From positions 4,092,001-4,156,000 of the forward strand of contig NZ_CP016279.1 in NCBI RefSeq assembly GCF_001542625.1: a stretch of DNA of 64,000 nt. The letters run 5' to 3'. This DNA comes from Streptomyces griseochromogenes (lineage in GTDB: Bacteria > Actinomycetota > Actinomycetes > Streptomycetales > Streptomycetaceae). The notes under the pieces are model-generated. The model was not told where the DNA came from. It ran no database searches and was given only the letters and a program-made list of their open reading frames with translations. Of the stretch, positions 8,369-16,883 are shown one piece after another. Both the position numbers and the translations under genes were made by a program. The first letter of the stretch is position 1. Each line of letters opens with the position of its first letter.

Positions 8369-9394
8369 TCAGACCGGCGTACGACCCCCATGGGTCCACG
8401 CCAGCAGTTCCTCCGCCGTCCAGGTCGTCACCACCCGCTCGGCCGGCACCCCGCACTCCTCGGCCCGCGCACACCCCAGGATCTGCCAGTCCAGCTGACC
8501 TGGCGCATGCGCGTCGGTGTCGATCGAGAACAGCACCCCGGCGGCCACGGCCCCGCGCAGCAGCCGTCTCGGCGGGTCCAGCCGCTCGGGACGGCTGTTG
8601 ATCTCCACCGCCGTGCCCGACTCGGCGCAGGCGGCGAACACCTCGTCCGAGTCGAACTCCGACTCCGGCCGCCCGCGTCCCGTCACCAGGCGCCCGGTGC
8701 AGTGGCCGAGCACGTCGGCGTGCGGATCGCGGACGGCGGTGACCATGCGGCGGGTCATCGAGCGGGCGTCCATCCGCAGCTTGGAGTGCACGGACACCAC
8801 GACCACGTCGAGCCGGGCCAGCAGCCCGGGCTCCTGGTCCAGCGAACCGTCCTCCAGGATGTCGCACTCGATGCCGGTGAGCAGCCGGAACGGCGCCCAC
8901 CGCGCATTCAGCTCCGCCACCACCTCCAACTGCTCGCGCAACCGCTGCGGCGACAGGCCCCGGGCCACGGTCAGTCGGGGGGAGTGGTCGGTCAGCGCGG
9001 TCCACTCATGGCCGAGCCGGGCCGCGGCCCGCCCCATCTCCTCGATCGGACTGCCGCCGTCCGACCAGTCCGAGTGGGTGTGGCAGTCCCCGCGCAGCAG
9101 TGCCCTGAGCTCCGCTCCGCCGCCGTCGGCCGGCGGCGCGGCGGTCTCCTCCTCCAGCGTGCGCAGATAGCCGGGCAGCTGCCCGGCCAGGGCCTCCCGC
9201 ACCACCTGCGCGGTCTTCGGGCCGACCCCCTTCAGCGACTCCAGCGTGCCCGCCGCCGCGCGCTCGGCGACCTCGCCCTCGGGCAGCGCGGACAGCACCC
9301 GGGCGGCGGTACGGAAGGCCCGTACCCGGTAGGTGGGCGCCAGCGACCGCTCCAGCAGGAAGGCGATCCGGTCCAGGGCCGCGACGGGATCCAT
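8369..9394 (-). CDS. Helix-hairpin-helix and PHP domain phosphoesterase (PolX C-terminal type)
   Basis: A 341-residue protein. The N-terminal ~90 residues resemble the DNA polymerase beta/PolX 8-kDa region with an HhH (LESLKGVGPKTAQVVREAL). The rest is a PHP metallophosphoesterase: DCHTHSDWSDGG, ALTDHS, GIECDIL, VSVHSK, LGHCTGR and SIDTDAH supply the usual metal-binding His/Asp/Glu set. The nucleotidyltransferase (palm) domain of full-length PolX is absent, so it should not polymerise DNA; 3'-5' exonuclease or phosphatase activity is likely but unproven. The ATG at 9394 has a strong GGAGGTGA site, better than the in-frame ATG at 9451. Confidence 0.82.
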   Translation of the reverse strand: MDPVAALDRIAFLLERSLAPTYRVRAFRTAARVLSALPEGEVAERAAAGTLESLKGVGPKTAQVVREALAGQLPGYLRTLEEETAAPPADGGGAELRALLRGDCHTHSDWSDGGSPIEEMGRAAARLGHEWTALTDHSPRLTVARGLSPQRLREQLEVVAELNARWAPFRLLTGIECDILEDGSLDQEPGLLARLDVVVVSVHSKLRMDARSMTRRMVTAVRDPHADVLGHCTGRLVTGRGRPESEFDSDEVFAACAESGTAVEINSRPERLDPPRRLLRGAVAAGVLFSIDTDAHAPGQLDWQILGCARAEECGVPAERVVTTWTAEELLAWTHGGRTPV

Positions 9395-9563
9395 GGTCAC
9401 CTCCACCTCGCCATGCCCCTCCAGGGTTCCCCGGCGGGGCCCGCCCCGCACGCCCGCGGCCGCCGACGGTCCGTGACCGTCCGGGTCGTGCCGCGCCCGG
9501 CGCTCTCCCGGACAGGCCTCGCGGACAGGTCGTCGGCCCGGGTTGCGTTCTACGCTCTATTGC

Positions 9564-9809
9564 ATGACCGAACAATCAGCTCCCTATATCTCCCATCCGC
9601 GGGTCATGGTCCTCGGGCTCTGCCCGGGCAAGCCGGGTGAGCCGCCCTTCAGGATCCTGGAGATCGACGGTCAGGTGGTCGGTTCGGCCACTTCCATCAC
9701 CGATGTGCTGGAGGCGGCCGCCTCCCACGGCATCACCATCCACGACCTGGACGACCCGGACATGGTGCGCTTCGTCGGCGGTGACAAGTACACCTGGACG
9801 CTGCACTGA
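9564..9809 (+). CDS. Small conserved hypothetical protein
   Basis: An 81-residue acidic protein (MTEQSAPYISHPRVMVLGLCPG... GGDKYTWTLH) with no signal peptide or membrane helix. The EIDGQVVGSATSITDVLEAAASHGITIHDLDDPDMVRFVGG stretch looks like a compact alpha/beta fold. I do not recognise a named family. Codon bias is typical of the surrounding genes, supporting it as real. The upstream region lacks a clear ribosome site, and the gene may be translated leaderless. Confidence 0.6.
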   Translation: MTEQSAPYISHPRVMVLGLCPGKPGEPPFRILEIDGQVVGSATSITDVLEAAASHGITIHDLDDPDMVRFVGGDKYTWTLH

Positions 9810-9818
9810 GCGGACTGC

Positions 9819-11051
9819 TCAGCCGACCGTCCACTTCTGGTTGGCGCCGCCCGAGCACGTCCAGATCTGCAGCCGGGTGCCATTGGCCGAGCTGTTCCCG
9901 GTCGCGTCCAGGCACTTGTCCGCCTGCGGGTTGACGATGTCGTGGGCCGCCGAGACGGCCCACTTCTGGTTGGGGCCGCCCGTGCAGTCCCACAGCTGGA
10001 CGGTCGAGCCGTCCGCCGTGCCGTTGCCGGTGACGTCCAGGCACTTGCCGAGCGCCCGGATCGTGCCGTCCGGGCCGACCGTCCACTGCTGGGCTCCCGT
10101 GCCGTTGCAGTCGTAGAGCTGGACCGGGGTCCCGTTGGCGGAGTTCGCGCCCGCCACGTCGGCGCACTTGCCCGCAAGGCCCCGGATCGGGACACCGGCC
10201 GCGCTGTCGCTCGTCGTCACCGACACCGAGTCCACCACCAGCTGCTGCGGGAACTGGGTGGAGCCGTCCGGGTCGCCCGGCCAGTACCCGCCGACCGCCA
10301 GGTTCAGGATCAGGAAGAACGGCTTGTTGAACACCCAGGTCTTCCCGCCCAGGTCGGCGGGGGTGCGCCGCTGGTAGACGTTGCCGTCCACCGACCAGGT
10401 GATCGAGTCGGGCGCCCAGTCGACGGCGAAGGTGTGGAACGCGTCCGCGAAAGCCTGCCCGCCCGGCAGGGTGTAGCCGGCGCCTATGCCGCCCGAGCCC
10501 GAGTAGCCGGGGCCGTGCATCGTCCCGTGCACGGTCGAGGGTTCGAAGCCGACGTTCTCCATCACGTCGATCTCGCCCGAGTCCGGCCAGTTGACCGGTG
10601 TGCCGAGCATCCAGAACGCGGGCCACATGCCCTGCCCGCGCGGGATCTTCATCCGGGCCTCGACATGGCCGTACTGGGCGTTGAACTTCCCGGCGGTGTT
10701 CATCCGGGCCGAGGTGTACTGGCAGCTGCCGTACCAGCACTGGTAGCCCGCCGGGTTCTCCTTCCGGGCGGTGATCACCAGATGGCCCTGGCCGTCCAGG
10801 GCCGCGTTCTTGGTGCCGGAGGTGTAGTACTGCCGCTCGTGGTTGTTGACGTTGTCGCCGGTCTCCAGCGTCCACTTCGAGGCGTCGACCCCGGAGCCGG
10901 CGGGCCCGTCGAAGGAGTCGGAGAACGTGGCGACGGCAGCGGCCGCCGGGGCGGCGGTCTGGGCCCGGGCCGGGCCGACGGCGGCGGAGCCGACCAGGGC
11001 GGCTGACAGCGCGGCATACAGGCATCTGCGGAGCAGGCGGGGGGAGGCCAT
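9819..11051 (-). CDS. Secreted GH16 endo-beta-glucanase with C-terminal ricin B lectin domain
   Basis: 410 residues with a Sec signal peptide (MASPRLLRRC..., cleavage likely after ARA near residue 30). A GH16 laminarinase-like catalytic domain (about 40-285) carries the motif GEIDVMENVG, with E160 as nucleophile, D162 and E165 as acid/base. The C-terminal 120 residues are a ricin-type beta-trefoil with three QxW repeats (QQW, QKW, QKW). It probably hydrolyses beta-1,3- or mixed-linked glucans outside the cell, with the lectin domain anchoring it to polysaccharide. It is single-gene and has its own promoter-like sequence at 11089-11117. Confidence 0.9.
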   Translation of the reverse strand: MASPRLLRRCLYAALSAALVGSAAVGPARAQTAAPAAAAVATFSDSFDGPAGSGVDASKWTLETGDNVNNHERQYYTSGTKNAALDGQGHLVITARKENPAGYQCWYGSCQYTSARMNTAGKFNAQYGHVEARMKIPRGQGMWPAFWMLGTPVNWPDSGEIDVMENVGFEPSTVHGTMHGPGYSGSGGIGAGYTLPGGQAFADAFHTFAVDWAPDSITWSVDGNVYQRRTPADLGGKTWVFNKPFFLILNLAVGGYWPGDPDGSTQFPQQLVVDSVSVTTSDSAAGVPIRGLAGKCADVAGANSANGTPVQLYDCNGTGAQQWTVGPDGTIRALGKCLDVTGNGTADGSTVQLWDCTGGPNQKWAVSAAHDIVNPQADKCLDATGNSSANGTRLQIWTCSGGANQKWTVG

Positions 11052-11088
11052 GGCTCTCCGTTCGGTGTGGGGGGTGAGATGCCTCTTG

Positions 11089-11117
11089 ATTTAAGGAGTG
11101 AGATAAGTGGGCGTCAA
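11089..11117 (-). promoter_or_regulatory. Promoter-like sequence of the GH16 gene
   Basis: On the minus strand TTGACG (11117-11112) and TTAAAT (11094-11089) are separated by exactly 17 bases, a housekeeping-sigma-like arrangement about 40 bases before the GH16 ATG. Confidence 0.5.
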
Positions 11118-11302
11118 TACCTTGGTCCGAACCTGTGTCCGACGAAGGCTCCGCCCGTGATCCTTTCCGACTCCCATGCTCCGAAGGGTGGTTGCGGGCG
11201 TAGGCGCCAGTGTGCGGCTGCCCGGACCGGTGCCGTACCCCGGTCCGTCGTTTCCGTTCGCGCTCCCGGGGCATTCGGGTCCCGGGCCCGCGGAGGTGAC
11301 GG

Positions 11303-11380
11303 ATGGTCAGGCGTACGGCCCTCCTCGCCGCCGCGCTGTGGGGGTGGCCACCGGCCCGGTCACGACGGCACCGCCAGTAG
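11303..11380 (+). CDS. Possible 25-codon secreted-type micro-ORF
   Basis: An ATG at 11303 follows a near-ideal GGAGGTGACGG site and encodes a short peptide beginning MVRRTALLAAAL, like the start of a signal peptide, then an Arg-rich tail and a TAG at 11378-11380. The overlapping frame ends VATGPVTTAPPVA, so a one-base change could have split a slightly longer secreted peptide. The strong ribosome site is the only firm support. Confidence 0.3.
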   Translation: MVRRTALLAAALWGWPPARSRRHRQ

Positions 11381-11410
11381 CATGATCGGCGCAGCCCGTG
11401 CTGATCATGC
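11380..11410. promoter_or_regulatory. Inverted repeat just upstream of the PRPP synthetase gene
   Basis: Perfect 8-bp arms GCATGATC and GATCATGC around 15 bases, ending 12 bases before the GTG start at 11423. It could be an operator or a 5' UTR hairpin that occludes the GAGGAG ribosome site lying just after it. Confidence 0.4.
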
Positions 11411-11422
11411 GAGGAGCGGATC

Positions 11423-12385
11423 GTGCGAGACATCGCCGTTTTCACCGGCAGTGCCCATCCCGAACTGGCTCAGGAGGTCTGCGCCCACCTGGGCGTGCCG
11501 CTCAGCCCGACCCGGGTCAGCCGGTTCGCCAACGACTGCCTGGAGGTGCAGCTTCAGTCCAACTGCAGGGAGCGGGACGTCTTCCTGATCCAGCCGCTGG
11601 TCAGGCCGGTGCAGGAACACCTGGTGGAGCTGCTGCTGATGTGCGACGCGGCCCGGGGTGCCTCCGCGGCCCGGATCACCGTCGTCATGCCGCACTACTC
11701 CTACGCCCGCTCCGACAAGAAGGACGCGCCCCGCATCTCCCTCGGCGGACGGCTGGTCGCCGACCTGATGGTGGCGGCGGGCGCGAGCCGGGTCCTCGCC
11801 ATGACCCTGCACGCCCCGCAGGTCCACGGGTTCTTCTCGGTGCCGGTGGACCACCTGCACGCGCTGCGCGAACTGGCCGCGCACTTCAGGCAGTACGACC
11901 TGTCACGCACCACGGTCGTCTCCCCGGACCTCGGCAACGCCAAGGAGGCCGCCGCCTTCGCCCGGCTGATCGGCGCGCAGGTGGCGGCCGGTGCCAAGCA
12001 GCGGTTCGCGGACGACCGGGTGACCATCAGCTCAGTGATCGGCGATGTCGCGGGCCGGGACGTCATCGTGCTGGACGACGAGATCGCCAAGGGCAGCACG
12101 GTGATCGAACTCCTGGAGAGACTGCGGGAGTCGGGGCCGCGCTCGATCCGGGTGGCGTGCACACACGGCCTGTTCGCGGCCGGTGCGCTCAAGCGGCTGA
12201 GCGAGCAGCCCGACGTGCTGGAGATCGTGTGCACCAACACCGTGCCGGTGCCCGTGGACGGACACGAGGGGTTCGCGGACAAGCTGCGCGTGCTGTCCAT
12301 CGCGCCCGCCCTTGCCGAGGCCGTGCGCCGCATCCACAACGGGGAGTCCGTCAGCGCCCTGTTCGACGACCCCACGGGCGCCTAG
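11423..12385 (+). CDS. prs: Ribose-phosphate pyrophosphokinase (PRPP synthetase)
   Basis: A 320-residue protein with two phosphoribosyltransferase-type halves. It makes PRPP from ribose 5-phosphate and ATP for nucleotide, His and Trp synthesis. Recognisable features are MPHYSYARSDKKDAPRISLGGRLVADLM, SPDLGNAKEAAAFARLIGA and the PRPP-binding loop VIVLDDEIAKGSTVIEL. The last differs from the usual VVDDMIDTGGTI, and the flexible-loop RQDRK is replaced by RSDKK, so this looks like a divergent second copy rather than the housekeeping enzyme. The GTG start has GAGGAG seven bases upstream. Its stop overlaps the tail of the convergent STAS gene by three or four bases. Confidence 0.85.
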   Translation: MRDIAVFTGSAHPELAQEVCAHLGVPLSPTRVSRFANDCLEVQLQSNCRERDVFLIQPLVRPVQEHLVELLLMCDAARGASAARITVVMPHYSYARSDKKDAPRISLGGRLVADLMVAAGASRVLAMTLHAPQVHGFFSVPVDHLHALRELAAHFRQYDLSRTTVVSPDLGNAKEAAAFARLIGAQVAAGAKQRFADDRVTISSVIGDVAGRDVIVLDDEIAKGSTVIELLERLRESGPRSIRVACTHGLFAAGALKRLSEQPDVLEIVCTNTVPVPVDGHEGFADKLRVLSIAPALAEAVRRIHNGESVSALFDDPTGA

Positions 12386-12795
12386 ACAACGCCGCCGCGC
12401 CGCCTCCCCTCGACGCCTGGCCGGCTGGACGCGGCCTCGGGCTGTTCCACGGCCGCGTCCAGGGACGGCTGCGGCGGCAGCAGCCGGGACAGACCGGTCA
12501 CCCGGAAGACGCGCAGGGTCAGCGGGTGGGTGCACACCAGGTGCAGCCGCCCGCCGCGCTCCAGCACCCGGCCGCGGGCCCGGTACAGCAGCCGCAGCCC
12601 CGAGCAGTCGAAGAACTCGACGGCCCGCAGGTCGATCACGATCCGTGCGCCGGGCCGGTCGGTGACCCGGTCCAGGGCGGGAGTGATCTCCACCGCCGCC
12701 GCGATGTCGATCTCGCCGCGGAACTCCAGCACCGTGTGCCCACGGTGCTCGTGTACGCGCAGATGCCGGGTGAGCGGTGTGGGCTCCTGCTGCAC
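12382..12795 (-). CDS. STAS domain protein (anti-sigma factor antagonist type)
   Basis: A 137-residue SpoIIAA/RsbV-like STAS protein: FRGEIDIAAAVEITPALDRV, then IDLRAVEFFDCSGLRLLYRA with the phosphorylatable Ser in DCSGLR. In partner-switching systems the unphosphorylated form binds an anti-sigma kinase and frees a sigma factor. The C-terminal ~25 residues form a Pro/Arg-rich tail. I take GTG 12795 with an upstream GGGAGG; an in-frame GTG at 12813 is possible. No anti-sigma partner is adjacent, although the SpoIIE phosphatase at 38-40 kb could act on such proteins. Confidence 0.8.
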   Translation of the reverse strand: MQQEPTPLTRHLRVHEHRGHTVLEFRGEIDIAAAVEITPALDRVTDRPGARIVIDLRAVEFFDCSGLRLLYRARGRVLERGGRLHLVCTHPLTLRVFRVTGLSRLLPPQPSLDAAVEQPEAASSRPGVEGRRRGGVV

Positions 12796-13022
12796 GACGG
12801 CACCACCTCCCACCCGCGCCCGGAAAACCGTTTCCCGATCGTCAAGTTACCCTCGATGGAAGGAATTTGAGCATGTTCGATTGACATATGTCTTCGAGTT
12901 TGGCGCGTGTCGCTCCGTGGCAGGGGCGAGAATCGTCCCTTCGTGCGGATCGGCCGGGCGGTGCGGGACATGGGCATGGGCCGGATCACCCGGCCCACGC
13001 CCGTCCACGGAACCCCAGGGGC

Positions 13023-13973
13023 TCAGTCCACCAGCAGCACCAACTTGCCCGTCGTCCGGCCGGTGTCGCCCAGCTCGTGCGCCTTGGCGGCATCGGCCAG
13101 CGGGAAGGCCCCCGCGATCGTGGCCCGCAGCTTGCCCTGCTCCATCAGGTCCGCGACCGCCCGCATCCCGGACCGGTCGGCGTCCACCAGCATCCGCAGC
13201 GCCCGCACGCCGAGCCGCTCGGCCTCCTCGTGGAAGTCCTGGGACCCGATCGGCAGGATCGACACCACGACCCCGCCCGGGCGCAGCACGCGCAGCGACC
13301 GTACGGAGGTCTCGTCGCCCAGCGTGTCCAGCACCACGTCGACGTCCCGCACCGCCTCGGTGAAGTCGGTGGACCGGTAGTCGATCGTCTCGTCCACGCC
13401 GATCTCCCGCAGGAAGCCGTGCTTGCCCGCGCTCGCGGTACCGATCACATACGCGCCGAGCGCCTTGGCGATCTGCACGGCCACGTGCCCGACACCGCCC
13501 GCCGCCGCATGCACCAGCACCCGCTGCCCGGGCCGCAGGCCCGCGTGCTCCGTCAGTGCCTGCCAGGCGGTCAGCGACACCAGCGGCAGCGCGGCCGCCT
13601 GGATGTGGTCGACCGAGGTCGGCTTGGGCACCAGGGCGCGGGCCGGGGCGATCACGTACTCGGCGTGCGAGCCGTGGCCGAAGGGATAGGGCAGCATGCC
13701 GAAGACCTCGTCACCGGGCCGGAAGGCGGCCACGCCGACCCCGGTCTCCGCGACCTCGCCGGAGACGTCCCAGCCGAGGACGAACGGCGGCTCGCCCAGG
13801 AACCCGCCGGTCGCCCGGTGCTTCCAGTCGGTCGGGTTGACCCCGGCGGCCCGCACCCGGACCAGCACCTCGTTGGGGCCCGGCGTGGGCCGCTCGACCT
13901 GTACTTCCTTCAGGGCCTCGGGATCGCCGAGGACGTCCTGGCTGATGGCACGCATCGTGTTCACATCGCTCAT
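13023..13973 (-). CDS. NADP-dependent zinc-free quinone oxidoreductase (MDR superfamily)
   Basis: A 316-residue medium-chain dehydrogenase of the quinone-reductase branch: GroES-like half with AAGVNPTDWKHRATG and GWDVSGEVAETG, Rossmann half with VLVHAAAGGVGHVAVQIAKALGA. The zinc-ligand cysteines of alcohol dehydrogenases are missing, as in QOR proteins. It probably reduces quinones or enones using NADPH. It is divergent from a GlxA-type regulator 71 bp away, which is the obvious candidate controller. The 227 bases between it and the STAS gene hold no supported gene. Confidence 0.87.
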   Translation of the reverse strand: MSDVNTMRAISQDVLGDPEALKEVQVERPTPGPNEVLVRVRAAGVNPTDWKHRATGGFLGEPPFVLGWDVSGEVAETGVGVAAFRPGDEVFGMLPYPFGHGSHAEYVIAPARALVPKPTSVDHIQAAALPLVSLTAWQALTEHAGLRPGQRVLVHAAAGGVGHVAVQIAKALGAYVIGTASAGKHGFLREIGVDETIDYRSTDFTEAVRDVDVVLDTLGDETSVRSLRVLRPGGVVVSILPIGSQDFHEEAERLGVRALRMLVDADRSGMRAVADLMEQGKLRATIAGAFPLADAAKAHELGDTGRTTGKLVLLVD

Positions 13974-14044
13974 GGTTCACCAGCCTGCCCGGGTCCGTGC
14001 GCCCGGGAAATGGCAGGATGGCCAACCTTCGATAGGATCGTGCC

Positions 14045-15001
14045 ATGCGTGGAACAGCGAATCCGGAGCGCGTGGTCGTCCTGGCCCTCGACGGCGTCTA
14101 CCCCTTCGAACTGGGGATCCCCAGCCGGATCTTCGGCGCGGCCGACGGCCACTACGAGGTGCTGACCTGCACGGTCGACGGCGGTCCCGTGCGCACCAAC
14201 GCCGACTTCGGCATCACCGTCGACTACGGCCCCGAGATCCTGGAGACCGCCGGCACGGTGGTCGTCACCTCCATGCCTCCCACCCACATCCCCACCGATC
14301 TGCCCGACGAGGTAGCCGCCGCGCTCGCCCGTATCCGCCCGGACGCGCGGATCGTCTCCATCTGCACCGCCGCCTTCGTCCTCGCCGCGGCGGGCCTGCT
14401 CGAAGGCCGCCGGGCCACCACCCACTGGCAGGTGGCCGACCTGTTCCGGCGCAGGTACCCGCATGTGGACCTGGACCCGGACGTGCTCTTCGTGGACGAC
14501 GGCCGGATCCTCACCTCGGCCGGAGCCGCCTCCGGTGTCGACATCTGCCTGCACATCGTCCGCACCGACCACGGCAGCGAGCTGGCCAACGCCGTCGCCC
14601 GCCGCTGCGTCGTGCCCCCGTTCCGGGACGGCGGCCAGGCCCAGTACATCGAGCAGCCGGTCCCGGAGAGCGGCGCGGCGAGCACCGCCGCCACCCGCGC
14701 CTGGGCGCTGGAACGGCTGGACGAGCCGCTGACCCTCTCCGACCTCTCCCGGCACGCCCGGATGAGTCTGCGCACCTTCGCCCGCCGCTTCCACGACGAG
14801 GTCGGTCTCAGCCCCGGCCGCTGGCTGATCCAGCAGCGCGTCGCCCGCGCCCGGCATCTGCTGGAGTCCAGCGACCTGCCGGTGGACCGCATCGCCGCCG
14901 AGGTCGGCTTCGCGACCGGCGCCTCGCTGCGCCAGCACCTGCACGCCACGATCGGGGTGTCCCCGCAGACCTACCGGCGCACGTTCCAGCAGGCCCGCTG
15001 A
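14045..15001 (+). CDS. GlxA family transcriptional regulator (DJ-1/PfpI-like plus AraC HTH)
   Basis: A 318-residue protein with an N-terminal DJ-1/PfpI class I glutamine amidotransferase-like domain (VVVLALDGVYPFELGIPSRIFGA; nucleophile-elbow Cys in SICTAAFVLAAAGLL) and a C-terminal AraC/XylS domain with two helix-turn-helices (LSDLSRHARMSLRTFARRFHDEVG and VDRIAAEVGFATGASLRQHLHATIG). Such proteins are ligand-responsive activators. It is divergent from the quinone oxidoreductase gene and probably regulates it. Confidence 0.88.
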   Translation: MRGTANPERVVVLALDGVYPFELGIPSRIFGAADGHYEVLTCTVDGGPVRTNADFGITVDYGPEILETAGTVVVTSMPPTHIPTDLPDEVAAALARIRPDARIVSICTAAFVLAAAGLLEGRRATTHWQVADLFRRRYPHVDLDPDVLFVDDGRILTSAGAASGVDICLHIVRTDHGSELANAVARRCVVPPFRDGGQAQYIEQPVPESGAASTAATRAWALERLDEPLTLSDLSRHARMSLRTFARRFHDEVGLSPGRWLIQQRVARARHLLESSDLPVDRIAAEVGFATGASLRQHLHATIGVSPQTYRRTFQQAR

Positions 15002-15062
15002 CCTTCGAACGTTCCGGCCCGCCCCGGCGTCCGAGGACCGGAAACAGTGGCGAGGAACAGGG

Positions 15063-15912
15063 GTGGGCATGCGCGCGGGACTCGTGGCGGTGGCGGTACT
15101 GGCGGCCGTGACGGCGGTGGGGTGCGACGACGGCACGGGGGTGCGGGTGGTGGGGGGCACGCCTCCGCCCACCCCGTACAGCGGACCGCCGCACGTCCCC
15201 GTCAAGAGCCCGGACGGCCACAGCACCCGTGTGCTGCGGGTGGCCTCGGGGGCCGCGGGCCGGGCGCTGGAGTGCGACGGTGAGATCTTCGAGGGCGGCG
15301 GCCCCGACGGCTGGGGCAGGGCCGAGGGAGGCGATACGCCCGAGGCGGGTCCGAACCTCTGCTTCGGCATGTTCCGTCCCGCGCGGCCCGACCACGGCTA
15401 CCGCGTGGAGCGCGGGGAGGCGGACCGGGTGCTGTACTCCTTCGACGTCGAGGGACGCACCGAGCTGGCCGTCGGGGTGGCCAAGGACCAGAAGGGCCGG
15501 CCCGGTTGGGGACCGGAGACCAACGCCTCCCGCGATCCCGCCGAACTGCCCGCGACGTTCGCGGCCGCCCAGGGCGGGGGAGGTCTGGACGGACCGCGAC
15601 GGCAGCCGGGTACCGGTCAGCCGGCTCAGCGGCTCGACCGGCCCGGAACACCGCGGCCGGCAGTCGGCCCACTTCCTCGAACTGGACCACCGCACGTACG
15701 TCCGTGACCCCGAGGGCGTGCTCGGCGCCGACGGGCTGCTCGAGGCGCCGTACCGTGAGGACGTCCGCATGCCCGCGGACCCCCTCGACACCGGATGCCA
15801 CCACCGCGGCCGGCACCTGTGGCTGACCGGTGACAAGGACACGCCCCACGTCCGCACCGCGGACGGAGCGGAGGCCTGGCCGCGGGCGAAGCGCGGCGTC
15901 GCCTGCCGGTGA
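15063..15912 (+). pseudogene. Putative secreted lipoprotein, one-base frameshift
   Basis: A lipoprotein signal (MGMRAGLVAVAVLAAVTAVGC, lipobox TAVGC) precedes about 160 residues of unrecognised domain. The frame is lost at a run of five G at 15576-15580. Dropping one G gives a continuous reading on to GEVWTDRDGSRVPVSRLSG and RTADGAEAWPRAKRGVACR ending at 15912, about 282 residues in all. As written the protein ends at 15707 with a Pro/Gly-rich frameshift tail. The restored product looks like a conserved Streptomyces lipoprotein of unknown function. GTG 15063 follows GAGGA; ATG 15069 is equally possible. Confidence 0.6.
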
Positions 15913-15916
15913 CCGG

Positions 15917-16480
15917 TCACCGGCTGCGGTGCAGCGCGACCAGCAACTGCCACACCTGGTCCGCCGCCTCCTCCGGTGCGGCCTCCAGCAGCCCGTGCAG
16001 CCAGTCCGCGAGGACCCCGGCGAAGGTCGCCGCCACCGCCGAGGCCACCAGCGGGGCGTCCGCCGCGCCCGCCAGCTCGCGCTCGGCGAGGCTGCGGGCC
16101 CTGAGGTCCCGGTGCAGCACCCGGCCGAGCGGCCCGCCCCCGCCGGGCGCGAGCAGCGACCGGTACAGGGCCGCGTGCGGGGCGAGGCCCGCGAAGAACT
16201 CCCGCAGGGCCGGCGGGGCGTTGACCGGATCGGGCCGCCCCCGCCAGGCGTGCAGCGCGTCCACCGCCTGGCGTACGACGTCCGCGCACGTGTCGACCGC
16301 GAGCGCCTCCAGCCCGTCGTAGTGCACATAGAACGTGGCCCGGCCCACCCCGGCCCGGCGCACCAGCGCGGCCACGCCGACCTCCTCCAAGGGGTGCTCG
16401 GCGCACTCTTCGAGCAGGGCCGCACGCAGCCGGGCGCGGGTGCGGGCGGCCCGCGGGTCCTCCTGGGGCGCCCGGGTCAT
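15917..16480 (-). CDS. TetR family transcriptional regulator
   Basis: 187 residues; the N-terminal helix-turn-helix reads RTRARLRAALLEECAEHPLEEVGVAALVRRAGVGRATFYVHYDGLEAL, a standard TetR DNA-binding domain, followed by a helical ligand and dimerisation domain. Its ATG overlaps the TGA of the upstream DUF1304 gene (ATGA), so the two are translationally coupled. The paired palindromes at 16863-16895 ahead of the operon are its likely autoregulatory operators. Confidence 0.88.
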   Translation of the reverse strand: MTRAPQEDPRAARTRARLRAALLEECAEHPLEEVGVAALVRRAGVGRATFYVHYDGLEALAVDTCADVVRQAVDALHAWRGRPDPVNAPPALREFFAGLAPHAALYRSLLAPGGGGPLGRVLHRDLRARSLAERELAGAADAPLVASAVAATFAGVLADWLHGLLEAAPEEAADQVWQLLVALHRSR

Positions 16481-16839
16481 CGCGCGGCGAGGACGGCCGC
16501 GAGGGCGAGCGCACCGGGCAGCGCCTGGGCGAACAGGATGCGCCGGTTGGCCGTGACCGCGCCGAACACGCCCGCCACCACGACACACGACAGGAAGAAC
16601 ACCCGCACCCGGAACCCGGTCGGGTCGGCCGCGAGGAGCCCCCACATCAGGCCCGCCGCCAGGAAGCCGTTGTACAGGCCCTGGTTGGCCGCCAGCGGCG
16701 CGGTCGCCCGGGCCATCTCCGGGTCGAAGCCGTGCAGCCCCCGCCCCGGCTTCTTCTGCCACAGGAACATCTCCAGCACCAGGATGTACACGTGCAGGGC
16801 GGCCACCAGGCCGACCAGGACGTTCGCCACGATCTCCAC
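16477..16839 (-). CDS. DUF1304 integral membrane protein
   Basis: A 120-residue protein with four hydrophobic segments (IVANVLVGLVAALHVYILVLEM; APLAANQGLYNGFLAAGLMWGLL; VRVFFLSCVVVAGVFGAVT; ALPGALALAAVLAA) and the conserved FLWQKKPGRG...F and NQGLYNGFLAAGL motifs of DUF1304. Function is unknown; members are often next to TetR-type regulators. GTG 16839 is preceded by an AGAGG site. It is first in a two-gene operon with the TetR gene. Confidence 0.85.
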   Translation of the reverse strand: MEIVANVLVGLVAALHVYILVLEMFLWQKKPGRGLHGFDPEMARATAPLAANQGLYNGFLAAGLMWGLLAADPTGFRVRVFFLSCVVVAGVFGAVTANRRILFAQALPGALALAAVLAAR

Positions 16840-16862
16840 GACCAGCGACCTCTTCTCTTCAT

Positions 16863-16874
16863 GGACAGATGTCC
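16863..16874. promoter_or_regulatory. TetR operator half 1 (GGACAnnTGTCC)
   Basis: A perfect 5-bp inverted repeat around GA. It overlaps the expected transcript start of the DUF1304-TetR operon, whose likely -10 is TATCCT on the minus strand at 16880-16875. Confidence 0.65.
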
Positions 16875-16883
16875 AGGATAGCC

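Noticed and set aside
12796..12900. GGGTAA hexamer upstream of the STAS gene resembling a SigB-type -10
   Set aside because: No matching GTTT-like -35 at the right spacing, so not called as a promoter.
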